A stretch of 47,311 nucleotides of DNA from Shimazuella alba (GTDB lineage: Bacteria; Bacillota; Bacilli; Thermoactinomycetales; Thermoactinomycetaceae): assembly GCF_009831235.1 (NCBI RefSeq), contig NZ_WUUL01000020.1:1-47311 (forward strand), in the 5' to 3' direction. Position numbers and translations under genes: made by a program. Positions 1 through 7,259 of this stretch are shown here, piece after piece. The notes beneath the pieces are model-generated. The model saw only the letters and a list, made by a program, of their open reading frames with translations. It did not search any database and was not told where the DNA came from. Numbering within the stretch: position 1 is the stretch's first letter; every line of letters starts with the position of its first letter.

Positions 1-26
1 AATCCCCTTGATACCTCAAGGGGATT
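1..26 (-). terminator. Perfect 11-bp hairpin at the window edge
   Basis: AATCCCCTTGA and TCAAGGGGATT pair perfectly around a 4-base loop. It lies 5 bases beyond a CCA-ending tRNA-like scrap on the minus strand, so it could be the terminator of a former tRNA gene. The base run after it on the minus strand lies outside the window. It could equally end a plus-strand gene to the left. Confidence 0.5.
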
Positions 27-30
27 TCAT

Positions 31-64
31 TGGTGGACGATAGAGAAATTGAACCTCCGACTAG
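31..64 (-). other. tRNA 3'-end-like remnant
   Basis: On the minus strand this reads as a T-arm (GGAGG, loop TTCAATT, TCTCT) followed by ATCGTCC and ACCA, the layout of a tRNA 3' end, and is followed by a hairpin. No matching 5' acceptor strand (GGACGAT) or anticodon arm is found upstream, so this is not a complete tRNA. It may be a scrap left by an element that used a tRNA 3' end as attachment site, or chance resemblance. Confidence 0.3.
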
Positions 65-103
65 GTCACAAAGGAAGTTTTATCAATTCCCTGTATAACC
101 AAT

Positions 104-796
104 CTAATAATGGTCGCGTAATACTGCTCGAATATTTTCATGCATCTCATGCAATTCGCGGTCTTTCAATGCACCGTTTAGTGCATGGTAAATAACTCGC
201 ATTTCCCAATGATCAAATGAGCGATGTTTTAACATTTCCAAGACAGTTGTTTGAATTTGCTGGAATTTTTCTGTATCACGAAAGGGGATATGAAAAGTTT
301 GTTCAATAAACTGAATTTCCACAACATCCATCTTCACATCCCCATACTGGTTCCACATCCAATCCACGATTTCTCCCACTTCAGCAATATTAAATACAAA
401 TCGTATTCCACAATAGTCCAAAGTTGCGTGATTCTTTTTCAACATAATCAATTCGTCTACCAGCTGATCACTCGCAGGCTTAGCTGCATTAATCTTTTTA
501 GACAGTTCATCCTGTTGAATAAAATAATCAATTGCAAGAGGTGGAAACCCTAACATAGCACCTAGACATCTGTGATATTCAGAACCATAAGTGGTAATCA
601 ATTGGGCTTGATACTTGGACAAATAGGCCTGTTTTTGCTGCTCATCTTGAAAAAAGATCACTAATCCATTTGGAATAGCTGGGAAGTCACCACTGGAAAC
701 AAATGGATAATCTTTGCATAAATACGCATCTTTTCTATGTTCAGAAGTTAAAAAAGCAGGCTTGATACCTAACAAAAATCCCATCACATTGTCCAT
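104..796 (-). CDS. Hypothetical protein, 230 aa
   Basis: I do not recognise this family. It is a soluble, mostly charged protein without a signal peptide or clear membrane segment. The N-terminus (MDNVMGFLLGIKPAF) is mildly hydrophobic, the middle (residues about 95-125) is lysine and leucine rich, and the C-terminal third is rich in His and Glu (HEMHENI near residue 218). The start is well supported: GGAGGAG lies 7 bases before the ATG. It is probably a single-gene unit, since the neighbour on the left is outside the window and the ABC-F gene to the right ends in its own terminator. Confidence 0.75.
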   Translation of the reverse strand: MDNVMGFLLGIKPAFLTSEHRKDAYLCKDYPFVSSGDFPAIPNGLVIFFQDEQQKQAYLSKYQAQLITTYGSEYHRCLGAMLGFPPLAIDYFIQQDELSKKINAAKPASDQLVDELIMLKKNHATLDYCGIRFVFNIAEVGEIVDWMWNQYGDVKMDVVEIQFIEQTFHIPFRDTEKFQQIQTTVLEMLKHRSFDHWEMRVIYHALNGALKDRELHEMHENIRAVLRDHY

Positions 797-1092
797 GTGG
801 TATCTCCTCCATGAAGCTTTTATTTCTTTGTGGTACTAGGTAATGATTCACAGTCCATTAGGGATTTGCTTTTGGATGACTTCCTCCTATATAATCATTT
901 CTATTTGAATAGGGAGCATTCCTTCTCATTAGAGAAATCATCCCCTTTCTATTATTGAGATTACTTCAATAGTTACGAAAAGCCAAAAGTCCATATATAA
1001 GGACTTTTGACTTTGCTATAGAAGAATTTCAATTGGCTTCTTTTGAAGTAATGAAATAGGTAGCAGCTTTTCTTTCATCCTTTTTAAAAACA
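797..1092. other. Intergenic stretch with one stable hairpin
   Basis: No coding sequence is visible. Positions 984-1009 hold a perfect 9-bp hairpin (CAAAAGTCC / GGACTTTTG). The preceding CGAAAAGCC resembles the terminator part of the dispersed repeat found at 9249, 15694 and 43211, but the rest of that repeat is missing here. Confidence 0.4.
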
Positions 1093-1134
1093 AAAAACGA
1101 AGTTGAGCGAGCGCGCTCAAAACTCCGGTTTTTT
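1093..1134 (-). terminator. Intrinsic terminator of the ABC-F gene
   Basis: The core stem TTGAGCG/CGCTCAA (1103-1109 with 1114-1120) is extended by A-rich/T-rich arms (AAAACGAAG against ACTCCGGTTTT). On the minus strand it is followed by a run of T (CGTTTTTTG). It begins 12 bases after the ABC-F stop codon. Confidence 0.75.
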
Positions 1135-1145
1135 GATATCAACAC

Positions 1146-3029
1146 TCACAATAGTTCTATTAGTTCTTCCAGCTTTTTATATAACCCATCACGTATTGCT
1201 TCCTTTTCTTCTTTTTCTAGGTTCCATTTTTGCAATAACTCTATATCCGTTTCTGCTCCCAGCAATTGTTCAATCGCATGTATTTCATACTCTATCGATT
1301 CTATACGGCTCTCCATTTTCTTGAATTGTTTCTCATGAATCGGCTGTGTCTCCTCTACAAAAATCGTCTCCACCTTCGCTTTCTTCTTTTCTTTCGGTTT
1401 TTCCAGTTCTCCCAGTTTTTTCTTTGCCCAATCATAACTGCCTGGAAATCCATGTAAGGTCTCATTTGCAATCCAATACGTTTTCGTGAAAATTTTATTT
1501 AAAAAATAGCGATCATGCGAAACTGCCAAAATCGTACCTTGAAAATCTTCGAGTGCTTCTTCTAGTACGTCTCTTGTTTCAATATCGAGATGGTTTGTCA
1601 GCTCATCCAAAATCAACAGATTGATATCCTGATGCATTAATTGCGCCAAGCACAAACGCATTCGCTCACCTCCACTGAGCTGGCTGACCTTTTTGAAAAC
1701 ATTCGGTCCATAGAACAAAAAGTTGGCCAATATATGACGGGCTTCTTCCTCTGTGACAAAGACCTGTTCCCGAAAGACTTCTAACACCGTTTTCTTCGAA
1801 GGCTTCAGCGTAAGATGCTGAGATAAATAGCCTATTTTCACATTACTTCCTATTTGAACTTTCCCTTCATCTACCGGAACTTGATTTAAAATCAACTTCA
1901 GTAAGGTGGTTTTTCCCGTACCGTTTCTTCCGACAATAGCTACTCGATCACGAAACGATACATGAAGATTGGCATTGCTGATTAGACATTTGTCCCCAAA
2001 TGTTTTTTTCACTCCTTCTAGTATGATTACATCTTTCCCACTTCGATCTGATTGTTCAAATTGAAGTCTAACCTTTTTACGTTCCAATATCGGGCGCTTT
2101 AACTTCTCCATCCTTTCAAGTGCACGCTCCATGTTCCTCGCTCGTTTATGCAATCCTTCATTTGGCGGATTCGCTTGATTCGCCCACTCCTTTAAACGCT
2201 TAATAGCTTCTTTTATCTTTTTGATCTTTTTTTGCTGTTCTTTATAAGCATCAAATTCCCACAGTAATTTTTCTTGCTTTTCCTTTACAAAATCGGAATA
2301 ATTCGTGTGATACACACAAACTTCCGCGTCTTCTAAATCGATAATTTTTGTTGCCACTTCATCTAAAAAATAACGGTCATGCGAAATAACAACGACGATC
2401 CCCTTATACTCCTTCAAAAATTGCTCCAGCCATTCTACCGCTAAAATGTCAAGATGATTTGTCGGCTCATCGAGTAAAAGTAAATCCGGTTTTTGCAATA
2501 AAAGCAAACCAAGACAAACCTTTGTTTTTTCTCCTCCACTCAAATTAGCAAATGGTTGAGGTAAAAATGATTCGATTTGCAGACCTAAGGCAACCTTCAT
2601 CAATTCTGAGCTCATTTCAAAACCGCCAATAAAAGAAAACCGATCTTGAATATTTCCATATTCTTGAATGAGCGACCCCAGTTTAGCTTCATTTTCTTCT
2701 GTGGACATTTCTTGCTCCATCACCTTCATTTTTGTCTCCAGCTCTCTTGCTTCAGTGAAAGCTGTAAGCAAGACATCTTCCACTGTCATACTTTCCGAGA
2801 AACTTGGTATTTGTGATAGATATCCAACTTTGCTTCCTTTTTTTATATGAATGGCACCTTGATCCGGTTTTTCGATTCCTGTTATTAATTGAAAGATGGT
2901 TGTTTTCCCGCTGCCATTACGGCCCACTAGCCTGACACGGTTTCCTTCCTGTATTTCAAATGATACATTTTCAAAAATGAATGTTCCTGCAAAGGATTTA
3001 CTGATTTGATTTAAAGCACAAATGATCAT
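1146..3029 (-). CDS. ABC-F family ATPase (ribosomal protection / translation factor type)
   Basis: This is a cytosolic protein with two ATP-binding cassettes and no membrane domain, as in ABC-F proteins that act at the ribosomal E site. Cassette 1 has Walker A GRNGSGKTT (36-44), signature LSGGE (163-167) and Walker B LLLLDEPTNHLD (183-194). A charged linker with WANQANPP follows (about 240-320). Cassette 2 has Walker A GRNGTGKTT (367-375), signature LSGGE (451-455) and LLILDELTNHLD (471-482). A Lys/Glu-rich C-terminal tail (about 545-627) looks coiled-coil. The second Walker B reads ELTNHLD where EPTNHLD is usual. I chose the ATG at 3029 (627 aa) because AAAGGGAG lies 10 bases upstream; an upstream in-frame TTG overlaps that RBS. 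The leader ORF and terminator upstream suggest inducible expression, as for VmlR/Vga-type resistance proteins. Whether it confers resistance cannot be read from sequence. Confidence 0.93.
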   Translation of the reverse strand: MIICALNQISKSFAGTFIFENVSFEIQEGNRVRLVGRNGSGKTTIFQLITGIEKPDQGAIHIKKGSKVGYLSQIPSFSESMTVEDVLLTAFTEARELETKMKVMEQEMSTEENEAKLGSLIQEYGNIQDRFSFIGGFEMSSELMKVALGLQIESFLPQPFANLSGGEKTKVCLGLLLLQKPDLLLLDEPTNHLDILAVEWLEQFLKEYKGIVVVISHDRYFLDEVATKIIDLEDAEVCVYHTNYSDFVKEKQEKLLWEFDAYKEQQKKIKKIKEAIKRLKEWANQANPPNEGLHKRARNMERALERMEKLKRPILERKKVRLQFEQSDRSGKDVIILEGVKKTFGDKCLISNANLHVSFRDRVAIVGRNGTGKTTLLKLILNQVPVDEGKVQIGSNVKIGYLSQHLTLKPSKKTVLEVFREQVFVTEEEARHILANFLFYGPNVFKKVSQLSGGERMRLCLAQLMHQDINLLILDELTNHLDIETRDVLEEALEDFQGTILAVSHDRYFLNKIFTKTYWIANETLHGFPGSYDWAKKKLGELEKPKEKKKAKVETIFVEETQPIHEKQFKKMESRIESIEYEIHAIEQLLGAETDIELLQKWNLEKEEKEAIRDGLYKKLEELIELL

Positions 3030-3050
3030 ATTTTCCGTACTCCCTTTCAA

Positions 3051-3089
3051 AATAAAAAGCCATGGGTGAGACTACGCCTCTCCCATGGC
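3051..3089 (-). terminator. Leader terminator (attenuator) just before the ABC-F gene
   Basis: GCCATGGG pairs with CCCATGGC and the stem extends through a T-T mismatch to GAG/CTC (3059-3089). On the minus strand it is followed at once by TTTTTATTTT (3051-3058), then by the ABC-F RBS. An intrinsic terminator between the promoter and the gene it serves is the hallmark of attenuation. Confidence 0.75.
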
Positions 3090-3106
3090 ATACTTTGCTA
3101 ATGGAA

Positions 3107-3132
3107 AAGAGAGAGCTACAGAGCTCTCTCTT
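3107..3132 (-). promoter_or_regulatory. Second leader hairpin, candidate antiterminator partner
   Basis: AAGAGAGAGCT and AGCTCTCTCTT form a perfect 11-bp stem with a 4-base loop, between the leader ORF stop and the attenuator. Its CTCTCT arm is complementary to the GGGAGAG of the terminator stem, so the two structures could exclude each other. The structural switch is inferred, not shown. Confidence 0.5.
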
Positions 3133-3157
3133 CATATTGGGTGGGTAAAGAGGTCTC

Positions 3158-3292
3158 TCACATTTCTACAGTCATTATGCAATTGCTAAAAAAGGACATA
3201 CGTATCCCGTTAACAACTGCAACATGAAAAATTGCACGGCAAATGGTAATAAAATCTAAAAATTGCACGCGCAATCCTGCAGAATTGTTCAT
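3158..3292 (-). CDS. Leader peptide ORF upstream of the ABC-F gene, 44 aa
   Basis: This small ORF begins MNNSAGLRVQFLDFITICRA and ends NCIMTVEM. It has a full-strength RBS (AAGGAGGCGA, 8 bases before the ATG) and lies 128 bases upstream of the ABC-F start, between a strong promoter and two hairpins. The coding sequence contains GTGCAATTTTT twice, about 36 bases apart. The peptide has no recognisable domain. The arrangement matches regulatory leaders of antibiotic resistance genes, where drug-stalled ribosomes change leader RNA folding. Whether the peptide sequence or only its translation matters is unknown. Confidence 0.6.
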   Translation of the reverse strand: MNNSAGLRVQFLDFITICRAIFHVAVVNGIRMSFFSNCIMTVEM

Positions 3293-3333
3293 CTCTTTAC
3301 TCGCCTCCTTCGTACGGAATGTTTATTGGTATA

Positions 3334-3363
3334 AGTATATTCTTTTTTGAAAATAAGTTGCAA
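3334..3363 (-). promoter_or_regulatory. SigA-type promoter of the leader/ABC-F transcript
   Basis: On the minus strand TTGCAA (3358-3363), an 18-base spacer and TATACT (3334-3339). The start point would fall near 3327, about 35 bases before the leader ORF. Confidence 0.65.
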
Positions 3364-3518
3364 GGATTTTTAGAAAATCGCATGTATGTAAACTTTATAC
3401 AAAATTAATTTGATTTGGTTTCATAGCATGGTAATATCAAGCCATTGCGCTTTTATTATATTTATAATGGAAATTAAGTGTTCAAGTGATAAGTTCCTCC
3501 AAACACTCTTAAATTTAA

Positions 3519-3556
3519 AACGCTGCAAACCATAAATGTAAAGGTTGCAGCGTTTT
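3519..3556 (-). terminator. Terminator downstream of argH
   Basis: AACGCTGCAA(A)CC pairs with GGTTGCAGCGTT (one bulged A), with T-rich tails on both sides. On the minus strand it lies about 160 bases after the argH stop. It could also act on the plus strand, but no plus-strand gene lies upstream. The rest of 3364-3719 shows no gene. Confidence 0.65.
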
Positions 3557-3719
3557 TATTAAAGCAGTAACAATATTTTCTCATTCATTTATATCTTTTC
3601 AGACTTATGTCGTTAACATATTCCTATAAAAAAGCCACGTTTTAACAGACAAACTTTGAGATTGGATTAACAGAAAACAAGCTTCTTACATATGAATTGC
3701 GTATTTTCATTCAACCCTC

Positions 3720-5039
3720 TTATCTCAACAAGTTCACTTTGATCCCTTTGTTTAAAATGTTTTGGTAATCAATAAACGTGTATATATCTTCATCGATCAC
3801 CGAACTAATTTGTCTTAGCTCTTCCAATGTCAACTCTTCGATTGCTTTCTGGTGATCCTCGCAATATATTACGATGGAACCAACGATACTGTGAGCATCT
3901 CGAAATGCCACACCTTTACTTACTAAATAATCCGCTACCTCTGTTGCATTCAGAAATCCTTTCTTCACTGCTTTTTCCATGTTTTCATGATTGACCTTCA
4001 TCGTAGCGATCATCTTGGACATGATGGTCAAGCATGATAAGACAGTATCAAGGGCATCAAAGAAAGGCTCTTTGTCTTCCTGCATATCCTTATTGTACGC
4101 CAACGGTAAGCCTTTCATCGTAGTGAGTAGTGAAGTCAGCGAACCATAGACTCGTCCTGTTTTTCCACGGATAAGTTCAGCGGCGTCTGGATTTTTCTTT
4201 TGCGGCATGATACTACTACCTGTTGAGTAAGCATCATCGATCTGGATGAATTTGAATTCCTGACTGCTCCACAAAATTAGTTCCTCACTCAATCTACTCA
4301 AATGCATCATGAGAATAGAAAATCCGGACATCAACTCCAAGAGATAATCACGATCACTTACCCCGTCCAAAAAATTGTCGACCGGCTTGGAGAATCCAAG
4401 CTCTTTAGCGGTCATTTCTCGATTGATCGCATGGGTGGTACCAGCTAGAGCCCCGCAGCCAATAGGACTCTCATCCATTATTTCGATAGCGCTTTCTATT
4501 CTTTTTTTATCACGTTTTAGCATTTGATCATACGCCAGCAAATGGTGCTGAAAGGTAATCACCTGTGCACGCTGGAGGTGTGTGTAGCCAGGCATGATGA
4601 CATTGTTTTCTTTCGCCTTTGCTTGCAGGGTCTGTTTAAGATTTTCGATTCTTTCTATGACTTCAAATGCTTTGTTTTTCGCATAGAGTCTTATATCCAC
4701 TGCTACTTGGTCATTACGACTTCTTGCTGTATGAAGTTTTTTTGCTGTGCTTCCGATATGCTTTGTCAGATTCACTTCCACGAAACTATGGATATCTTCA
4801 TAATTCCCTTCCAATGGCAATGTTTTCTCTTCGATATCGTTGAGAACGGAGAGGAGTCCTTCGACAATTTTCTCTCCTTCTTGCTGGGTAAGGAGTCCAC
4901 TCTGCATTAGCATATTGACGTGGGCGATACTCCCTCGGATATCTTCCTTGTACAGTCTCTGATCTACATGGAGAGAACTGTTGAAATCCTCCATGAGTTT
5001 GTTTTCTTCTTTGCGAAAACGCCCTCCCCAAAGTTTCAT
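3720..5039 (-). CDS. argH: Argininosuccinate lyase
   Basis: It cleaves argininosuccinate to arginine and fumarate in the cytosol. It begins LWGGRF like other ArgH proteins and carries HTARSRNDQ (about 103-111), GYTHLQRAQ (about 151-159) and the superfamily signature GSSIMPQKKNPD (about 274-285). The protein is about 20 residues shorter than typical ArgH (about 460) and ends KGIKVNLLR without the usual Gly-rich C-terminal tail. All catalytic-core motifs are present, so I expect activity. Two start codons are possible. The ATG at 5039 (KLWGGRF) has AAGGAG 9 bases upstream; the ATG at 5045 is only 3 bases from it. The gene follows the permease with a 29-base gap and is probably cotranscribed. 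No argG or other arginine gene is adjacent, so a catabolic or salvage role with the permease is possible. Confidence 0.95.
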   Translation of the reverse strand: MKLWGGRFRKEENKLMEDFNSSLHVDQRLYKEDIRGSIAHVNMLMQSGLLTQQEGEKIVEGLLSVLNDIEEKTLPLEGNYEDIHSFVEVNLTKHIGSTAKKLHTARSRNDQVAVDIRLYAKNKAFEVIERIENLKQTLQAKAKENNVIMPGYTHLQRAQVITFQHHLLAYDQMLKRDKKRIESAIEIMDESPIGCGALAGTTHAINREMTAKELGFSKPVDNFLDGVSDRDYLLELMSGFSILMMHLSRLSEELILWSSQEFKFIQIDDAYSTGSSIMPQKKNPDAAELIRGKTGRVYGSLTSLLTTMKGLPLAYNKDMQEDKEPFFDALDTVLSCLTIMSKMIATMKVNHENMEKAVKKGFLNATEVADYLVSKGVAFRDAHSIVGSIVIYCEDHQKAIEELTLEELRQISSVIDEDIYTFIDYQNILNKGIKVNLLR

Positions 5040-5068
5040 AGCCATGTTCTCCTTTTTTACATTCCTAT

Positions 5069-6640
5069 TTAGGGTTGATTTGTGGAGCTTTTCTCAAGCT
5101 CTGCCACGTTTCCTTTTTTGTGCATGTACCACACGCCGTTGTAGACCGCCAAGTAGTAAAAGACAAAACCCGCAATTGCCACAATCAGCGACATATAAGG
5201 CTCAGGAAGAATGCTGATTCCACCAAAATTACCAAGATACGACAAGGTGATCAGCATTAGTATATATACAATCAGGTATAACCCCCCAAGGATCTCTTCA
5301 GTTTTGTATTTTCGGATAAAATGGATGATCAAATAGGCACCCACTCCGATAATTAAACCTGTAATGCCTAATTGCACCTTACTCCATTTCGTCCAATAAA
5401 TAAGAAGCGTTGCAAACACAAAGGCCAGAGGAGCGATCACGTTTATTCCTGGAAGCCCGTTGTCTTTTGTCAGACCAACCTTACGGAAAACCATTACAGT
5501 TACGCAGGCTGACGCGTACTTATATATCCCAATCGCCCCCACAATAGCTACAATGGCAGTCCAGCTTTTTAGAGGAAACAGAAATAATAGTCCGATAACA
5601 AAGTTGAAAGCAAGTGCGCGAGTAGGGACACCATAGCGTTTGTTGATCACTCCGAAGTAACTTGGAAGAAAACCACTCTTCGCCATGGCAAAAACATGAC
5701 GGGAAGTTCCTCCGGTATACGCAAGAGCCGATCCTGTTGGAGAAATCATGGCATCTGCGGTAATGATCCAAGACAGCCAAACCAGATTAACAATCATGGC
5801 AAGATCGGCAAAAGGAGAATCAAATTTGATTCCACTCCAGCCATTTACTAACATCTCGGGTGGAACTGCGCCAATAAAGACGACTTGCAAGAGGATATAC
5901 ATGATTGCGGCTATTACAAGTGAGGCAATCAACGCCAATGGAATATTTCGTCTGGGATTAACTACTTCTCCACTCATCATGATAACGTTTCCAAAACCAG
6001 TATAAGCAAAGAAAATTCCACTTGTAAGGATAGCACTTAATCCCGCACTGTATCCGTTCGGAGCAAATCCTTGGCTGGTGAAGTTCTCCACATGAAAGCC
6101 TGTCATGAAAAATGCTAGGATTGTGAGAACAGGTACGACAAATTTAATAGTGGTAATCACCGTATTTGTGATTGCAAACAGTTTTACCCCAAAATAGTTA
6201 AAAATCACAAAGAAAATCATCAAAAAGGTTGCTGCTAAAATACCGGTTGTCGTTAGTTGCTCATTCGTTACATCATAAAGCCCCGGCCAAAATTGATTCG
6301 CGTATTGGATAACTCCGGCAGATTCTACCGGTGCAGTCGCACAGTAGCCAAGCCATATCGAGTAGCTGGTCACAGTAGCCAGCATGTTTCCATGAGAATA
6401 GAGTGGATAACGTGCTAAGCCGCCTGTTTCAGGCTTGACTCTTCCCAATTCAGCATAAACCATTGCGATTAAGGTAATAACAGCTGCACCGATTACCCAT
6501 GAAAGAATAGCAGCAGGACCAGCCAGTTTCGCGGTAGCCCAAGGACCAAACAGCCAACTTGAACCGATGATTCCCCCAAGTGAAAGTGCTGTGAGAGACC
6601 AAAATCCCATTTTCTTTTTCAAATATTGTTCTTGACTCAT
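5069..6640 (-). CDS. APC-family amino acid permease
   Basis: This is a 523-aa integral membrane protein with about twelve to fourteen hydrophobic segments. The first segment carries the APC superfamily signature region (SLGGIIGSSWLFGP, about 18-31), followed by PAAILSWVIG and later VIMMSGEVVNPRRNIP. The family imports amino acids, or exchanges them, using ion gradients. The substrate cannot be read from sequence; the tight linkage to argH suggests an arginine-pathway compound (arginine, ornithine, citrulline or argininosuccinate), which is inference. AAGAGGTAA lies about 7 bases before the ATG. A strong promoter lies about 180 bases upstream and a small ORF lies between. Confidence 0.9.
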   Translation of the reverse strand: MSQEQYLKKKMGFWSLTALSLGGIIGSSWLFGPWATAKLAGPAAILSWVIGAAVITLIAMVYAELGRVKPETGGLARYPLYSHGNMLATVTSYSIWLGYCATAPVESAGVIQYANQFWPGLYDVTNEQLTTTGILAATFLMIFFVIFNYFGVKLFAITNTVITTIKFVVPVLTILAFFMTGFHVENFTSQGFAPNGYSAGLSAILTSGIFFAYTGFGNVIMMSGEVVNPRRNIPLALIASLVIAAIMYILLQVVFIGAVPPEMLVNGWSGIKFDSPFADLAMIVNLVWLSWIITADAMISPTGSALAYTGGTSRHVFAMAKSGFLPSYFGVINKRYGVPTRALAFNFVIGLLFLFPLKSWTAIVAIVGAIGIYKYASACVTVMVFRKVGLTKDNGLPGINVIAPLAFVFATLLIYWTKWSKVQLGITGLIIGVGAYLIIHFIRKYKTEEILGGLYLIVYILMLITLSYLGNFGGISILPEPYMSLIVAIAGFVFYYLAVYNGVWYMHKKGNVAELEKSSTNQP

Positions 6641-6666
6641 AAAAATTACCTCTTTTCTTCACAGTT

Positions 6667-6726
6667 TTATAGGTAATTATCTCCAAAATAGCCAAAGGAC
6701 TCCTTTTTCTTTTTTGTTAAACCCAA
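6667..6726 (-). CDS. Possible 19-codon ORF ahead of the permease
   Basis: A TTG-started ORF (MGLTKKKKESFGYFGDNYL) has AAAGGAGGA 9 bases upstream and stops 26 bases before the permease start. The RBS is one of the strongest in the window yet would serve no other ORF. It could be a leader peptide or a small membrane-adjacent protein. Without comparative data it stays tentative. Confidence 0.35.
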   Translation of the reverse strand: MGLTKKKKESFGYFGDNYL

Positions 6727-6817
6727 AACGATGTCTCCTCCTTTCTTTCGTAAGGATAAATTCATTTGAAGAGTTCAAACCATTTTAGGGTATAAAAAGG
6801 GTAAATGAATTAAATGT

Positions 6818-6846
6818 ATTATAATGTAATCAATTTTATTTTTCAA
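6818..6846 (-). promoter_or_regulatory. Consensus SigA promoter of the permease-argH operon
   Basis: On the minus strand TTGAAA (6841-6846), a 17-base spacer and a perfect TATAAT (6818-6823). Upstream, 6847-7130 is AT-rich and I see no gene in it. Confidence 0.75.
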
Positions 6847-7135
6847 TATATATTTTTTAAAAAACAAATTCTAATATTTGTTTATATTAGAGTTTAAAAC
6901 TAAGGTATTTGTACAAAATATAAATAAAACGGTATATTTACACGAAAATCAACCAGCTTAAAAGGGTGAAAAATATCTATCTCCTATTTCATTGTTTCAT
7001 AACAATTATTGGCTCCTATGTGCACTTTCTAATCAATAGAATAGTGATGGATAAGAAGCACTTCTCTATCAGTAAATATTTCCATATATAGGATTTTATT
7101 GTATCTCTGATCTTGTAGTTGGCTATACAACAAAA

Positions 7136-7160
7136 GGCTTAGGTTTTTTGTCCCTAAGCC
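7136..7160 (-). terminator. Terminator of the regulator gene
   Basis: GGCTTAGG and CCTAAGCC form an 8-bp stem; on the minus strand it is followed by TTTTGTTG. It sits about 100 bases after the stop of the regulator at 7260. Confidence 0.6.
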
Positions 7161-7259
7161 CTAACGATTATTATTAAGTTATAAGTTTATTACATACTAG
7201 ATTGTAACCAACTCCACTAGAAAATAGGATGGTTGAAAGGTCTAGTATATGAATGCAGT

